NCBI GenBank assembly: GCA_039180225.1
Contig: JBCDDQ010000161.1
Coordinates: 1-11,000, forward strand
Direction: 5' to 3'
DNA from: JAAEUE01 sp039180225
GTDB taxonomy: Bacteria; Pseudomonadota; Alphaproteobacteria; Rhizobiales; CAJQND01
Length of the DNA: 11,000 nt
Position numbers and translations under genes: made by a program. Below are positions 1-6,649 of this stretch, piece by piece; position 1 is the first letter of the stretch, and every line of letters starts with the position of its first letter. Under the pieces are notes generated by a model. It saw nothing but the letters and a program-made list of their open reading frames with translations, was not told the origin of the DNA and did no database searches.

Positions 1-1
1 C

Positions 2-586
2 TGGCGCTTGCTGGAAACCCTGCAGATTGCGCTGGCAGGAACCGCGCTTGGGGTTCTGCTGAGCCTGCCGATCGCCTGGCTGTCGGCGCGCGGCGTGACC
101 CCCATCCCCATCGGCGCATTTCTGTTCAAAGGCCTGGTTTCTTTCTTCCGCACCGTGCCGGACTTGGTCTGGGCGCTCATATTCGTGGTGTCCGTCGGTC
201 TCGGCGCTGTCGCCGGCACCATGACCATATTGGTGGACACAATCGGCTTCTGCGGCCGCTTCTTCGCCGAAGCCATGGAGGATGCCGACAAGGCGCCCCA
301 AGAAGCCCTGGCCGCCACAGGGGCATCCCGCCTGTCCATCCTCTGTGGGGCCATCCTGCCCGATTGCATGCCCTCGTTGATCAACACCACCCTGTTTGCC
401 CTGGAAAAAGCCGTCCGCTCGTCCGTCGTGCTGGGCCTTGTGGGCGCCGGCGGTATTGGTCAGGAGCTGAAGTCGGCCTTTGACCTCTTTCAGTATCAAA
501 AGGCCTCCGCCATCATTCTGGCCATCTTCGTGATTGTGCTGGCCATGGAGTGGATCACGGACCGCCTGCGCCGGATGCTCGGCTAG
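2..586 (+). CDS. phnE: Phosphonate-type ABC transporter permease, C-terminal part (5' end outside window)
   Basis: Inner-membrane permease of a PhnCDE-type importer, which moves phosphonates or related phosphorus compounds through the membrane using the PhnC ATPase and PhnD binding protein. The reading frame is open from the window edge, so about 194 codons are seen and the N-terminal quarter or so is missing. The visible part is strongly hydrophobic with several membrane segments. It carries the RTVPDLVWALIF stretch typical of PhnE, an EAA-type loop (EAMEDADKAPQEALAATGAS) that contacts the ATPase, and the conserved VLGLVGAGGIGQEL segment before a last membrane helix and a short basic tail (DRLRRMLG). 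The C-terminus looks intact. phnC and phnD would be expected just upstream. The true substrate could be phosphonate, phosphite or another related anion. The family call is secure; the substrate is inferred. Confidence 0.88.
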   Translation, partial: WRLLETLQIALAGTALGVLLSLPIAWLSARGVTPIPIGAFLFKGLVSFFRTVPDLVWALIFVVSVGLGAVAGTMTILVDTIGFCGRFFAEAMEDADKAPQEALAATGASRLSILCGAILPDCMPSLINTTLFALEKAVRSSVVLGLVGAGGIGQELKSAFDLFQYQKASAIILAIFVIVLAMEWITDRLRRMLG

Positions 587-638
587 GCTCAGTTCAGGAC
601 GATTGCCAGACGCCGTTAAATTGGTTAGGCAAACGGCC

Positions 639-1223
639 ATGGTTGTATTGAACAAGATCTACACAAAAACCGGCGACCGCGGGAGCACCGCGCTCGGCAC
701 CGGTGAGCGCGTGGTGAAGCACCACACACGCATCTCCGCCTATGGGACCGTGGACGAGACGAACGCGGCCATCGGCATGGCACGCCAATCCACAATTTCC
801 GACGACCTTGCCAAGCTCGATGAAATGCTGGGCAGAGTTCAAAATGACCTGTTCGACCTGGGCGCTGACCTTTGCACGCCAGATAGGGGCGAGAAGCTGG
901 AATGGGAGCCATTGCGTATTTCGCAGGCGCAGGTTGAACGCCTGGAGCGCGAGATCGATGAGCTCAACGCCGAGCTGGAGCCTTTGCGATCGTTCGTTTT
1001 GCCGGGCGGGCACGCGGCAGCGGCGGCGTTACACGTGTGCCGGACCGTTTCGCGGCGCGCCGAACGGCTGATGGTGGAGTTGGCCGGAGAGGACGATGAA
1101 CCGGTGAGCGAAGCCGCGCTGCAATATGTCAACCGGCTGTCAGACTTCTTCTTCGTGGCGAGCCGCTGGGTCAATGCACGCCACGGGGGCGATGTGCTCT
1201 GGGTTCCAGGCGCAAACCGTTAG
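639..1223 (+). CDS. pduO: PduO-type cob(I)alamin adenosyltransferase
   Basis: Cytosolic enzyme that transfers the adenosyl group of ATP to cob(I)alamin (or cobinamide) to make coenzyme B12. The product is 194 aa, normal for the family. The N-terminal nucleotide-binding signature is clear: YTKTGDRGSTAL at residues 8-19, then RISAYGTVDETNAAIG at 31-46. Further family motifs follow: NDLFDLGADL (69-78), LPGGHAAAAALH (121-132), CRTVSRRAER (134-143) and YVNRLSDFFF (163-172), which lie on the helices forming the trimer active site. The ATG at 639 was chosen because homology starts there; the frame is open further upstream, but that stretch overlaps phnE and is arginine-rich noise. The ribosome site is weak. 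The gene starts 52 bp after phnE and ends 10 bp before the rhomboid gene. It may supply cofactor to B12 mutases such as methylmalonyl-CoA mutase, which would fit the acyl-CoA theme, but no such mutase is in view. Confidence 0.93.
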   Translation: MVVLNKIYTKTGDRGSTALGTGERVVKHHTRISAYGTVDETNAAIGMARQSTISDDLAKLDEMLGRVQNDLFDLGADLCTPDRGEKLEWEPLRISQAQVERLEREIDELNAELEPLRSFVLPGGHAAAAALHVCRTVSRRAERLMVELAGEDDEPVSEAALQYVNRLSDFFFVASRWVNARHGGDVLWVPGANR

Positions 1224-1233
1224 GCCGCTTTTG

Positions 1234-1950
1234 ATGTTTGTGCCGCTGTCAGATAGCAACCCGCTGAAAATCATCAGCTTTCAGTATGTGACCGTCACGC
1301 TCATTGCGATCAATGTGGCCATCTTCCTGTATTACCACCATGGTGCAGGCGCGACGGCGGAGCAGAACGCGCTTTTCAGCTACGGGGTGATTCCAGCTGC
1401 CCTCTTCAACCATCAAGAGTTGGCAGAATCTCTGGTGCGCATACCTGATCAGCTTACCCTGCTTACCTATCAGTTCTTCCATGCCGGCTGGCTGCACCTG
1501 CTCTCCAACATGGCGTTCCTCTGGGTCTTTGGGGACAATATTGAAGATTCGATGGGCCACTGGCGTTTTGCCGTGTTCTACATTTGCTGCGGCGTCTTTG
1601 CCGGACTGGCTCACGCGGTGGCTGGTCCCCAGTCCCCCGCACCGTTGATCGGGGCTTCAGGGGCCGTCGCCGGCGTCCTGTCCGCCTACATGGTGCTGCA
1701 TCCCAAACAACAGGTCTGGGTGCTGTTTTTCCTGCGGATACCCTTTAGATTGCCCGCTCTTTGGGCCATTGGCGCCTGGATCGCCTTCCAATTCTTCTCT
1801 CTCGCCGCCGATGAGGGGAACGCCAAAGAGGCCGTTGCCTGGTGGGCGCATATTGGCGGATTTGTCGCCGGCATTCCCCTGCTCTTCCTGCTTGCCCCCA
1901 ACTCTTTGCGCAGAACCCGGGAAATGCAGGAGCGTGAGACGGAAGTTTAG
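1234..1950 (+). CDS. Rhomboid-family intramembrane serine protease
   Basis: Predicted intramembrane serine protease that cuts transmembrane segments of other membrane proteins. The 238 aa product has about six hydrophobic segments. It shows the rhomboid hallmarks: GWLHLLSNMAFLWVFGDNIE at 85-104 (His88 and Asn92 for the oxyanion site), the catalytic GASG motif at 140-143 with nucleophile Ser142, and the catalytic His206 in WWAHIGGFVAG. All key residues are present, so an active enzyme is expected. A cytoplasmic charged tail (RRTREMQERETE) ends the protein. ATG 1234 is preferred; a TTG at 1231 is possible and the ribosome site is poor, so translation may depend on the adenosyltransferase gene ending 10 bp upstream. 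Substrate is unknown. Rhomboids with this long loop and no extra domains are common in alphaproteobacteria. Confidence 0.92.
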   Translation: MFVPLSDSNPLKIISFQYVTVTLIAINVAIFLYYHHGAGATAEQNALFSYGVIPAALFNHQELAESLVRIPDQLTLLTYQFFHAGWLHLLSNMAFLWVFGDNIEDSMGHWRFAVFYICCGVFAGLAHAVAGPQSPAPLIGASGAVAGVLSAYMVLHPKQQVWVLFFLRIPFRLPALWAIGAWIAFQFFSLAADEGNAKEAVAWWAHIGGFVAGIPLLFLLAPNSLRRTREMQERETEV

Positions 1951-1996
1951 GGTGCGCTTTGCAGTCGCAAGTGTCCCTCAACCGTCGTGTTGAATA

Positions 1997-2026
1997 TTGA
2001 CTCAAGACCCCATTTGAGATCATAGC
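1997..2026 (+). promoter_or_regulatory. Weak candidate sigma-70 promoter for etfBA
   Basis: A TTGACT box (1997-2002) matches the -35 consensus in 5 of 6 bases. The best -10 after an 18 bp gap is CATAGC at 2021-2026, only a partial match. It lies in the 155 bp gap between the rhomboid gene and etfB, the only place in that area with room for a promoter. The etfB gene has a strong ribosome site (AGGAGA, 2092-2097) downstream of it. The assignment is tentative. Confidence 0.3.
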
Positions 2027-2105
2027 TTGCCGCCAACCAGCCATTTAAGCGGGAGTGACATGCTGTGGCTGGTATCCATCCTACATGTCTCAGGAGAAGT
2101 GAGAG

Positions 2106-2852
2106 ATGAAGATTATCGTGCCCGTGAAACGGGTCGTTGATTACAACGTGAAAATTCGCGTCAAAGCGGACGGATCGGGCGTTGAATTGGCCAACGTCAA
2201 GATGTCCATGAACCCGTTTGACGAAATCGCCGTGGAAGAGGCCCTGCGCCTGAAAGAAGCCGGCAAGGCCGAAGAGGTGATCGCCGTTTCGGTTGGCCCG
2301 CAACAGGCTCAGGAAACCATCCGCACTGCGCTGGCCATGGGCGCCGACCGCGGCATTCTGGTGAAGAATGACGACTACGTAGAGCCGCTCGCCGTTGCCA
2401 AGATCCTCAAAGGCATTGTGGACGAAGAGCAGCCGGGTCTTGTCATCCTGGGCAAGCAGGCCATCGATGATGACTGCAACCAAACCGGTCAGATGCTGGC
2501 GGCCCTCCTGGGCTGGCCTCAGGGCACCTTCGCCTCCAAGCTTGAGCTTAACGGCGGCGCTGCTCTGACCCGCGAGATCGACGGCGGCCTGCAGACCCTG
2601 AAGCTGCAGACCCCCATGGTGATGACCACGGACCTGCGCCTCAACGAGCCGCGCTATGCGTCCCTGCCCAACATCATGAAGGCCAAGAAGAAGCCGATCG
2701 ATGAAAAGACCCCGGGCGACTATGGCGTAGACGTCGCGCCGCGCCTGAGCGTGATCAGCACCGAAGAGCCTCCGCAGCGCGAAGCTGGTGTGATCGTTGG
2801 CTCGGTAGGCGAGCTGATTTCTAAACTCAAAGACGATGCAGGAGTGATCTGA
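2106..2852 (+). CDS. etfB: Electron transfer flavoprotein beta subunit
   Basis: Beta subunit of the soluble heterodimeric electron transfer flavoprotein (group I, housekeeping type). ETF takes electrons from acyl-CoA, glutaryl-CoA and dimethylglycine-type dehydrogenases and passes them to ETF:quinone oxidoreductase. The product is 248 aa, full length. Visible features are the N-terminal MKIIVPVKRVVDYN, the NPFDEIAVEEALRLKE segment (36-51), the AMP-binding region around GKQAIDDDCNQTGQM (116-130), and the dehydrogenase recognition loop RYASLPNIMKAKKKPI at 183-198. In that loop Leu187 matches the anchor leucine of mitochondrial ETF. A strong Shine-Dalgarno AGGAGA (2092-2097) lies 8 bp before the ATG. 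It is followed after 2 bp by etfA, so the two subunits are made from one message. Confidence 0.97.
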   Translation: MKIIVPVKRVVDYNVKIRVKADGSGVELANVKMSMNPFDEIAVEEALRLKEAGKAEEVIAVSVGPQQAQETIRTALAMGADRGILVKNDDYVEPLAVAKILKGIVDEEQPGLVILGKQAIDDDCNQTGQMLAALLGWPQGTFASKLELNGGAALTREIDGGLQTLKLQTPMVMTTDLRLNEPRYASLPNIMKAKKKPIDEKTPGDYGVDVAPRLSVISTEEPPQREAGVIVGSVGELISKLKDDAGVI

Positions 2853-2854
2853 CC

Positions 2855-3781
2855 ATGGCAATCCTGTTGATTGCGGAACACAACAATTCCGAACTGAACG
2901 AAGCCACCTCCAAGGCGCTTACGGCCGCCAAGGAAATGGGCGGTGACATCCACGTGCTTGTGGCCGGTTCCGGCTCAGGCTCTGCGGCGGAAGCGGCCTC
3001 CAAGCTGGATGGCGTTTCCAAGGTGTTGCACTGCGATGACGCCATGTTTGAGCGCCCCCTGGCGGAAAACATGGCTGCCCTGATCGTGCCCATGATGGAC
3101 GGTTATGACGCCCTGGTGGCGCCTGCCACCACAAACGGCAAGAACATCTGCCCGCGGGTGGCCGCAATGCTGGACGTGATGCAGATCTCTGAAATCACCG
3201 CGGTAAAGGCCCCGGACACGTTCGAGCGTCCGATCTATGCGGGCAACGCGATTCAAACCGTTCAAAGCTCCGACGCCAAGAAAGTGGTCACCGTGCGGAC
3301 CGCCAACTTCGCCGCCACCGGCGAAGGCGGCTCAGCTGCGGTGGAAAGCGTGGCCGCACCGGCAAATCCTGGCCTGTCTGAGTATGTGGGCGAAGACCTC
3401 ACCCAATCAGACCGTCCGGAACTGACCTCGGCCAAAATCATCATTTCCGGCGGCCGCGGCATGCAGTCAGGCGACAATTTCGCCATGCTGGAGAAAGTGG
3501 CCGACAAGCTGGGCGCTGCCGTTGGCGCCTCGCGCGCTGCGGTGGATGCGGGCTTTGTGCCCAACAACTATCAGGTTGGCCAGACCGGTAAGGTGGTGAG
3601 CCCAGACCTCTACATCGCTGTGGGCATCTCCGGTGCTATCCAGCACTTGGCCGGCATGAAGGACAGCAAGGTCATCGTGGCCATCAACAAAGACGAAGAG
3701 GCCCCGATCTTCCAGGTGGCGGATTACGGCCTGGTGGCCGACCTCTTCACCGCTGTTCCCGAGCTGGAAGAGGCCCTTTAG
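2855..3781 (+). CDS. etfA: Electron transfer flavoprotein alpha subunit
   Basis: FAD-carrying alpha subunit of ETF, partner of the beta subunit encoded 2 bp upstream. The 308 aa length is typical. The N-terminal domain starts MAILLIAEHNN. The C-terminal FAD domain (about residues 190-308) has SGGRG (198-202), GASRAAVDAGF (224-234, with the conserved Arg227), QVGQTGKVVSPDLYIAVGIS (240-259), GAIQH (260-264) and INKDEEAPIF (277-286). All are standard FAD-binding elements. The ribosome site AGGAG lies inside the end of etfB (2840-2844). A repeat element and an intrinsic terminator follow, so the etfBA message probably ends before the next gene. No unusual residues were noted. Confidence 0.97.
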   Translation: MAILLIAEHNNSELNEATSKALTAAKEMGGDIHVLVAGSGSGSAAEAASKLDGVSKVLHCDDAMFERPLAENMAALIVPMMDGYDALVAPATTNGKNICPRVAAMLDVMQISEITAVKAPDTFERPIYAGNAIQTVQSSDAKKVVTVRTANFAATGEGGSAAVESVAAPANPGLSEYVGEDLTQSDRPELTSAKIIISGGRGMQSGDNFAMLEKVADKLGAAVGASRAAVDAGFVPNNYQVGQTGKVVSPDLYIAVGISGAIQHLAGMKDSKVIVAINKDEEAPIFQVADYGLVADLFTAVPELEEAL

Positions 3782-3795
3782 GGGACGCCACCCGG

Positions 3796-3890
3796 CGTCA
3801 TCCCGGAATTTTGCGCCAGCAAAATATCCCGGACCCGGGGTTCTAGGACCGAATGGGCCGCCCCGGCTCCCCGCTTTTGCGGGGATGACG
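3796..3890. repeat. Palindromic intergenic repeat element (about 95 bp)
   Basis: The stretch is bounded by inverted ends CGTCATCCC (3796-3804) and GGGATGACG (3882-3890), a perfect 9 bp match. Inside are two further hairpins: ATTTTGC / GCAAAAT around GCCA (3808-3825) and CCCCGC / GCGGGG around TTTT (3869-3884). This layout (GTCATCCCGG-like ends, nested GC-rich stems, placed just after a gene) is like the small palindromic repeats scattered between genes in many alphaproteobacterial genomes. Only one copy is in this window, so its repetition in the genome is inferred. It lies 14 bp after etfA and upstream of the terminator, so it would be part of the etfBA 3' untranslated RNA. Confidence 0.6.
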
Positions 3891-3911
3891 AACAGAGAAC
3901 AGAAACATCAA

Positions 3912-3947
3912 GGCCGGAGGGTGTTTACCTTCCGGCCCTTTTCTTTG
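3912..3947 (+). terminator. Intrinsic terminator after etfBA
   Basis: A 10 bp stem GGCCGGAGGG / CCTTCCGGCC (3912-3921 with 3928-3937, one G-T pair) closes a 6-base loop and is followed by a T-rich run TTTTCTTT (3939-3946). This is a classic rho-independent terminator. It is 130 bp after the etfA stop and 125 bp before the dehydrogenase gene, so the latter needs its own promoter between about 3948 and 4050; only poor matches to sigma-70 boxes are seen there. Confidence 0.85.
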
Positions 3948-4071
3948 CCTCAAATTCCATTCGATGAAAAAACAGTCCCTTACGCTCTTGTGCACCGCAA
4001 CAAGGACGGGTAGGTTTCGTCTCCCGATAAGCTTAGTGCACCCGGGGTGGGTGCCGTGATGGGGTTAGACG

Positions 4072-4947
4072 ATGGAAATCAAAAAGATTGGCGTCATCGG
4101 CGCCGGTCAGATGGGCAACGGCATTGCGCATGTCTGCGCGCTCTCTGGATATGACGTCAAACTCAACGATGTGAGCCTTGAGCGCATCGAATCCGGCCTG
4201 GCGACAATCAACGGCAATTTGTCTCGGCAGGTCAAATCAAACCGCATCTCAGAGGCTGAGCGCGACACGGCCTTGGCCCGCATTCAAATTGCCCAGTCTC
4301 TGGAAGAATTTGAAGATATTGATCTGGTGGTGGAGACGGCGGCTGAGGACGAGGCGATCAAACGCCAGATCTTCGATGAAGTCTGCAAGGTCCTGCGTCC
4401 TGAAGCACTTTTGGGCTCAAACACCTCCTCTCTGTCAATCACCCGCTTGGCCGCAGCCACGGACCGGCCGGAGCAGTTTATCGGCATCCATTTTATGAAC
4501 CCGGTTCCGGTGATGGAGCTGGTGGAGCTGATCCGCGGCATCGCCACGTCTGAGGAAACCTTTGAAGCCGTTCAGACCTGTGTGGCCACCATGGGCAAAT
4601 CCATTGCGGTAGCCGAAGACTTCCCAGCTTTCATCGTCAACCGCATCCTGCTGCCCATGATCAATGAGGCGATCTACACGCTTTATGAGGGCGTGGGTTC
4701 GGTAAAGGCTATCGATAAGGCCATGAAGCTGGGGGCCAACCATCCCATGGGCCCGCTGGAGCTGGCTGACTTTATTGGCTTAGACACGTGCCTGTCGATC
4801 ATGCAGGTGCTCTATGAGGGCCTGGCCGACAGCAAATACCGGCCCTGTCCGCTGTTGGTGAAGTATGTGGAAGCCGGCTGGCTGGGCCGCAAGACTCAAC
4901 GCGGGTTCTACGACTATCGTGGCGAGGAACCGGTGCCCACCCGCTAA
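4072..4947 (+). CDS. hbd: 3-hydroxybutyryl-CoA dehydrogenase
   Basis: Cytosolic NAD(P)-dependent dehydrogenase that interconverts 3-hydroxybutyryl-CoA and acetoacetyl-CoA, used in fatty-acid and polyhydroxybutyrate or butanoate metabolism. The product is 291 aa, the usual length for the single-function enzyme. The N-terminal Rossmann fold has IGVIGAGQMGNGIA (6-19), the dinucleotide GxGxxG site. Catalytic His140 lies in GIHFMNPVPVMELVEL, with its partner Glu152; SNTSS at 116-120 and Asn190 (FIVNRILLPM) complete the active site. The C-terminal dimer domain has GANHPMGPLELADFIGLD and GRKTQRGFYDY. The ATG is certain because an in-frame TAG sits 6 bp before it; a GGGG ribosome site lies at 4061-4064, and a 6 bp hairpin (4038-4054) just upstream could affect access to it. 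It is followed after 4 bp by the dioxygenase gene. Confidence 0.95.
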   Translation: MEIKKIGVIGAGQMGNGIAHVCALSGYDVKLNDVSLERIESGLATINGNLSRQVKSNRISEAERDTALARIQIAQSLEEFEDIDLVVETAAEDEAIKRQIFDEVCKVLRPEALLGSNTSSLSITRLAAATDRPEQFIGIHFMNPVPVMELVELIRGIATSEETFEAVQTCVATMGKSIAVAEDFPAFIVNRILLPMINEAIYTLYEGVGSVKAIDKAMKLGANHPMGPLELADFIGLDTCLSIMQVLYEGLADSKYRPCPLLVKYVEAGWLGRKTQRGFYDYRGEEPVPTR

Positions 4948-4951
4948 GCGG

Positions 4952-5740
4952 ATGAAAGACCACTTCTTTGAGCGCGGCTGGTGCCGCTTTCCCCATGATC
5001 CGGTCGTTGCAGATTGGGTCCACCACAGCCTGGACGCAGCCCGGCAAACCCTGAACGCACCGGAACAATCCCAGTGGCTGCGCTGCGGCGGCACATGGTT
5101 CGCCGGTGTGAACGCGCTGCCCAATGATGAGAGCGGCGCGGTGGGGGGCGGTCCAGCCATATCAGGGGCCGCCATTGACTTCATCACACAAGAGCTGAGC
5201 CTCAGCGGGTTTGCCTGGGACCGGGCCCAGGTGTCCATCTGCTATCCCGGCTACCCCAAGCCCGGCGCGCACGAAACCGAGGCCGCGGCCCGCTTCCGCC
5301 GCAATCGGGATGCAGCGCACGTGGACGGCCTGCTGCCGGAAGGGCCAGACCGACGCCGACATGTACGCGAGCATCATGGGTTTCTGTTGGGCATCCCCAT
5401 GGCCGAAGTGGGCGCCGGGGCATCGCCCCTGGTGGTGTGGGAAGGCTCCCACGAACTGATGCGCACCGCGTTCGGCGAGGTGTTCCAGGGCCTGCCGCCT
5501 GAAGCGTGGGGTGATGTGGATGTGACCGCGCCCTATCAGGCCGCCCGCCGGCGCGCGTTCGAGACCTGTGAGCGGGTGGAGATCCCCGCCCAACCGGGGG
5601 AGGCCTATCTGGTGCACCGGCTGGCCCTGCACGGGGTGGCGCCCTGGGCCGACGGGGCAACAGCGGGGCCTGATGGGCGAATGATCTGCTACTTCCGCCC
5701 GGAAATGGGCGGGCCGGAGGACTGGCTTCGGGCTGCTTAG
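4952..5740 (+). CDS. Phytanoyl-CoA dioxygenase-like Fe(II)/2-oxoglutarate oxygenase
   Basis: Predicted non-haem iron, 2-oxoglutarate-dependent oxygenase of the PhyH type, 262 aa, cytosolic with no signal or membrane segment. The metal-binding HxD is in AAHVDGLLPE (His123, Asp125). The distal histidine is probably His227 in VHRLALHGVAPW (His222 is the alternative), and a 2-oxoglutarate-binding arginine follows in GRMICYFRPE (Arg243 or Arg249). The middle holds WEGSHELM (163-170), common to PhyH relatives. The ATG at 4952, 4 bp after the hbd stop, is preferred; an in-frame earlier start would overlap hbd by some 80 bp. Tight spacing implies one transcript and translational coupling with hbd, so a CoA thioester or hydroxy acid is a reasonable guess for its substrate. 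Other PhyH relatives hydroxylate amino acids, ectoine or natural products, so the substrate is unknown. Confidence 0.8.
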   Translation: MKDHFFERGWCRFPHDPVVADWVHHSLDAARQTLNAPEQSQWLRCGGTWFAGVNALPNDESGAVGGGPAISGAAIDFITQELSLSGFAWDRAQVSICYPGYPKPGAHETEAAARFRRNRDAAHVDGLLPEGPDRRRHVREHHGFLLGIPMAEVGAGASPLVVWEGSHELMRTAFGEVFQGLPPEAWGDVDVTAPYQAARRRAFETCERVEIPAQPGEAYLVHRLALHGVAPWADGATAGPDGRMICYFRPEMGGPEDWLRAA

Positions 5741-5768
5741 GGCGAACTCAACCATCAAGGCCAAATAG

Positions 5769-5835
5769 CGCTGATTTGGTATTGGGATCAGCGGGTTACG
5801 CGAAATTGGGTTCGTTTCGCAGATTCAACCTTTTT
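5769..5835 (+). terminator. Possible weak terminator after the dioxygenase gene
   Basis: Two consecutive hairpins occur: CGCTGAT / ATCAGCG (5769-5775 with 5787-5793) and GCGAAA / TTTCGC (5800-5805 with 5815-5820). A T5 run follows at 5831-5835, about 10 bases after the second stem. The spacing to the T run is longer than in a standard intrinsic terminator, so this may only be a transcript 3'-end structure. Confidence 0.3.
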
Positions 5836-5891
5836 AGATTACCTTCGGGCGCGGCTCTCTACGTCCCTTGCAACCTGGCGCAATGTAAATC

Positions 5892-5920
5892 TTGACTAAA
5901 TTTTTCAGGAATTAGATTAT
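5892..5920 (+). promoter_or_regulatory. Sigma-70 promoter of the FecI-like sigma gene
   Basis: The -35 TTGACT (5892-5897, 5 of 6) and -10 GATTAT (5915-5920) are separated by exactly 17 bp, in an AT-rich setting. Transcription would start near 5927 and leave a leader of about 138 bases before ATG 6065. It is the best housekeeping promoter in the window and shows no ECF-type motif, so the sigma gene is probably not self-transcribed. Confidence 0.7.
5893..5907. promoter_or_regulatory. Candidate RirA (IRO-type) iron-regulator site
   Basis: TGACTAAATTTTTCA fits the TGA-N9-TCA pattern described for the iron-responsive operator bound by RirA in rhizobia and relatives. It overlaps the -35 box and spacer of the promoter at 5892-5920, where a bound repressor would block RNA polymerase. 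The pattern is short and could occur by chance about once in 4 kb; its position is the main support. The sequence GATTATGAT just downstream resembles half a Fur box. Confidence 0.4.
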
Positions 5921-6064
5921 GATCACCTAGGGCGGCGCGCGATGCGCATGCTCTAAATCTGTTTGGCAAAGAAACCCACCTTCACATCAAGATAGAAACG
6001 CTTCTCAAGACCAAGCCCGCATTTGCTGCTAGCCAAGTCAAAGTTAGACGTTGAGTTAAAGTCC

Positions 6065-6562
6065 ATGACAAAAAAGCAGCCTCCAGTCCTCTCACCTGTC
6101 GCATCTTTTATGGATGACCGTGAGAAGCTTCTCGCGTTAGCACAATCCATCGTCGGCAACTCGGCCATTGCAGAAGAACTGGTTCAGGACAGCTGGTTGC
6201 GCTGGTCCAGCAAAAACTATGCACCAGAGTTGGCACGGCCCATTCTCCGCAGGATTGTTGCAAATCTCTGCCTCGACTGGCTGCGTAAGCACCGCACCGA
6301 GCAAGCGGGTCTCAAGTTTTTTGGACTGTTTCTGGATTTGTCACCGGATGCAGAGCGCATAGTCATCTCTCGCCAGGAACTCGAGCGTGTGATTGATGTG
6401 CTGGGTGAACTTCCGGAAAGAACGGTTGTGGCCTTCTACATGAACCGCGTTGATGGGCAGACGCTGCAAGAAATCAGCGACCACCTTGACATTTCCATAA
6501 CCAGGTCACATCAGCTGATCAGGGAGGCACTCGTCCATCTCACATTGCGGCTTGGCGACTAG
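6065..6562 (+). CDS. FecI-like ECF sigma factor
   Basis: Small sigma-70-family (ECF, iron-starvation/FecI group) factor, 165 aa from ATG 6065, that would direct RNA polymerase to the receptor gene when released by the FecR-like partner. Region 2 spans roughly residues 20-78, with AIAEELVQDSWLRW and ILRRIVANLCLDWLRKHR (60-77) typical of the group. Region 4 spans about 100-163, with LPERTVVAFYMNRVDGQTLQ followed by a helix-turn-helix (EISDHLDISITRSHQLIREA) contacting the -35 element. A TTG start at 6023 would add 14 residues, and a start at Met16 is also possible; ATG 6065 places region 2 at the usual distance. The neighbours (anti-sigma and receptor on the same strand) identify it as part of a cell-surface signalling cassette. 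It ends 87 bp before the fecR-like gene. Confidence 0.9.
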   Translation: MTKKQPPVLSPVASFMDDREKLLALAQSIVGNSAIAEELVQDSWLRWSSKNYAPELARPILRRIVANLCLDWLRKHRTEQAGLKFFGLFLDLSPDAERIVISRQELERVIDVLGELPERTVVAFYMNRVDGQTLQEISDHLDISITRSHQLIREALVHLTLRLGD

Positions 6563-6649
6563 GCAAAGGCTGAAAAAGCTCTGCGGCTGCACGTTTGATA
6601 TGTAGAGAGACGAAATCGACAACGCGCTCGCAGCACCGGAGCAAGACCC

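Larger units (their letters stand above)
5741..6064. other. 324 bp intergenic region before the sigma-factor gene
   Basis: This non-coding stretch is visibly richer in A and T than its neighbours between about 5880 and 6060. Its left part has two small hairpins and a T5 run that may end the dioxygenase transcript. Its centre holds a good sigma-70 promoter with an overlapping TGA-N9-TCA box. From about 5930 to 6064 lies a probable leader of about 135 bases with no convincing gene; a 71-codon minus-strand frame across the sigma-gene start has no recognisable content. CTCTAAA near 5952 resembles half of an Irr (ICE) box but no second half is seen. Confidence 0.7.

Noticed and set aside
534..638. 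Upstream extension of the adenosyltransferase frame
   Set aside because: It overlaps the end of phnE, is rich in Arg, Cys and Ser, and family homology begins at the ATG at 639.
1947..2861. A 304-codon open frame on the minus strand across etfB
   Set aside because: It is the mirror of a highly conserved etfB with typical GC-rich third positions; its translation has no recognisable domain and its edges match the etfB coding limits.
3988..4016. TTGTGC and TAGGTT, 17 bp apart, as a promoter for hbd
   Set aside because: Each box is a poor match (TAGGTT matches TATAAT in only 3 of 6), so it is not listed, although hbd must have a promoter near here given the terminator upstream.
5162..5764. A 200-codon minus-strand frame across the dioxygenase gene
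   Set aside because: The + strand frame contains the HxD and distal His iron motifs and fits directly after hbd; the minus-strand product has no family features.
5915..5933. A full Fur box over the -10 region
   Set aside because: Only the first nine bases (GATTATGAT) resemble the 19 bp consensus; the second half does not match.
5953..6168. A 71-codon minus-strand frame across the sigma-gene start
   Set aside because: It has no recognisable domain and overlaps the sigma gene and its leader; no ribosome site or promoter was seen for it.
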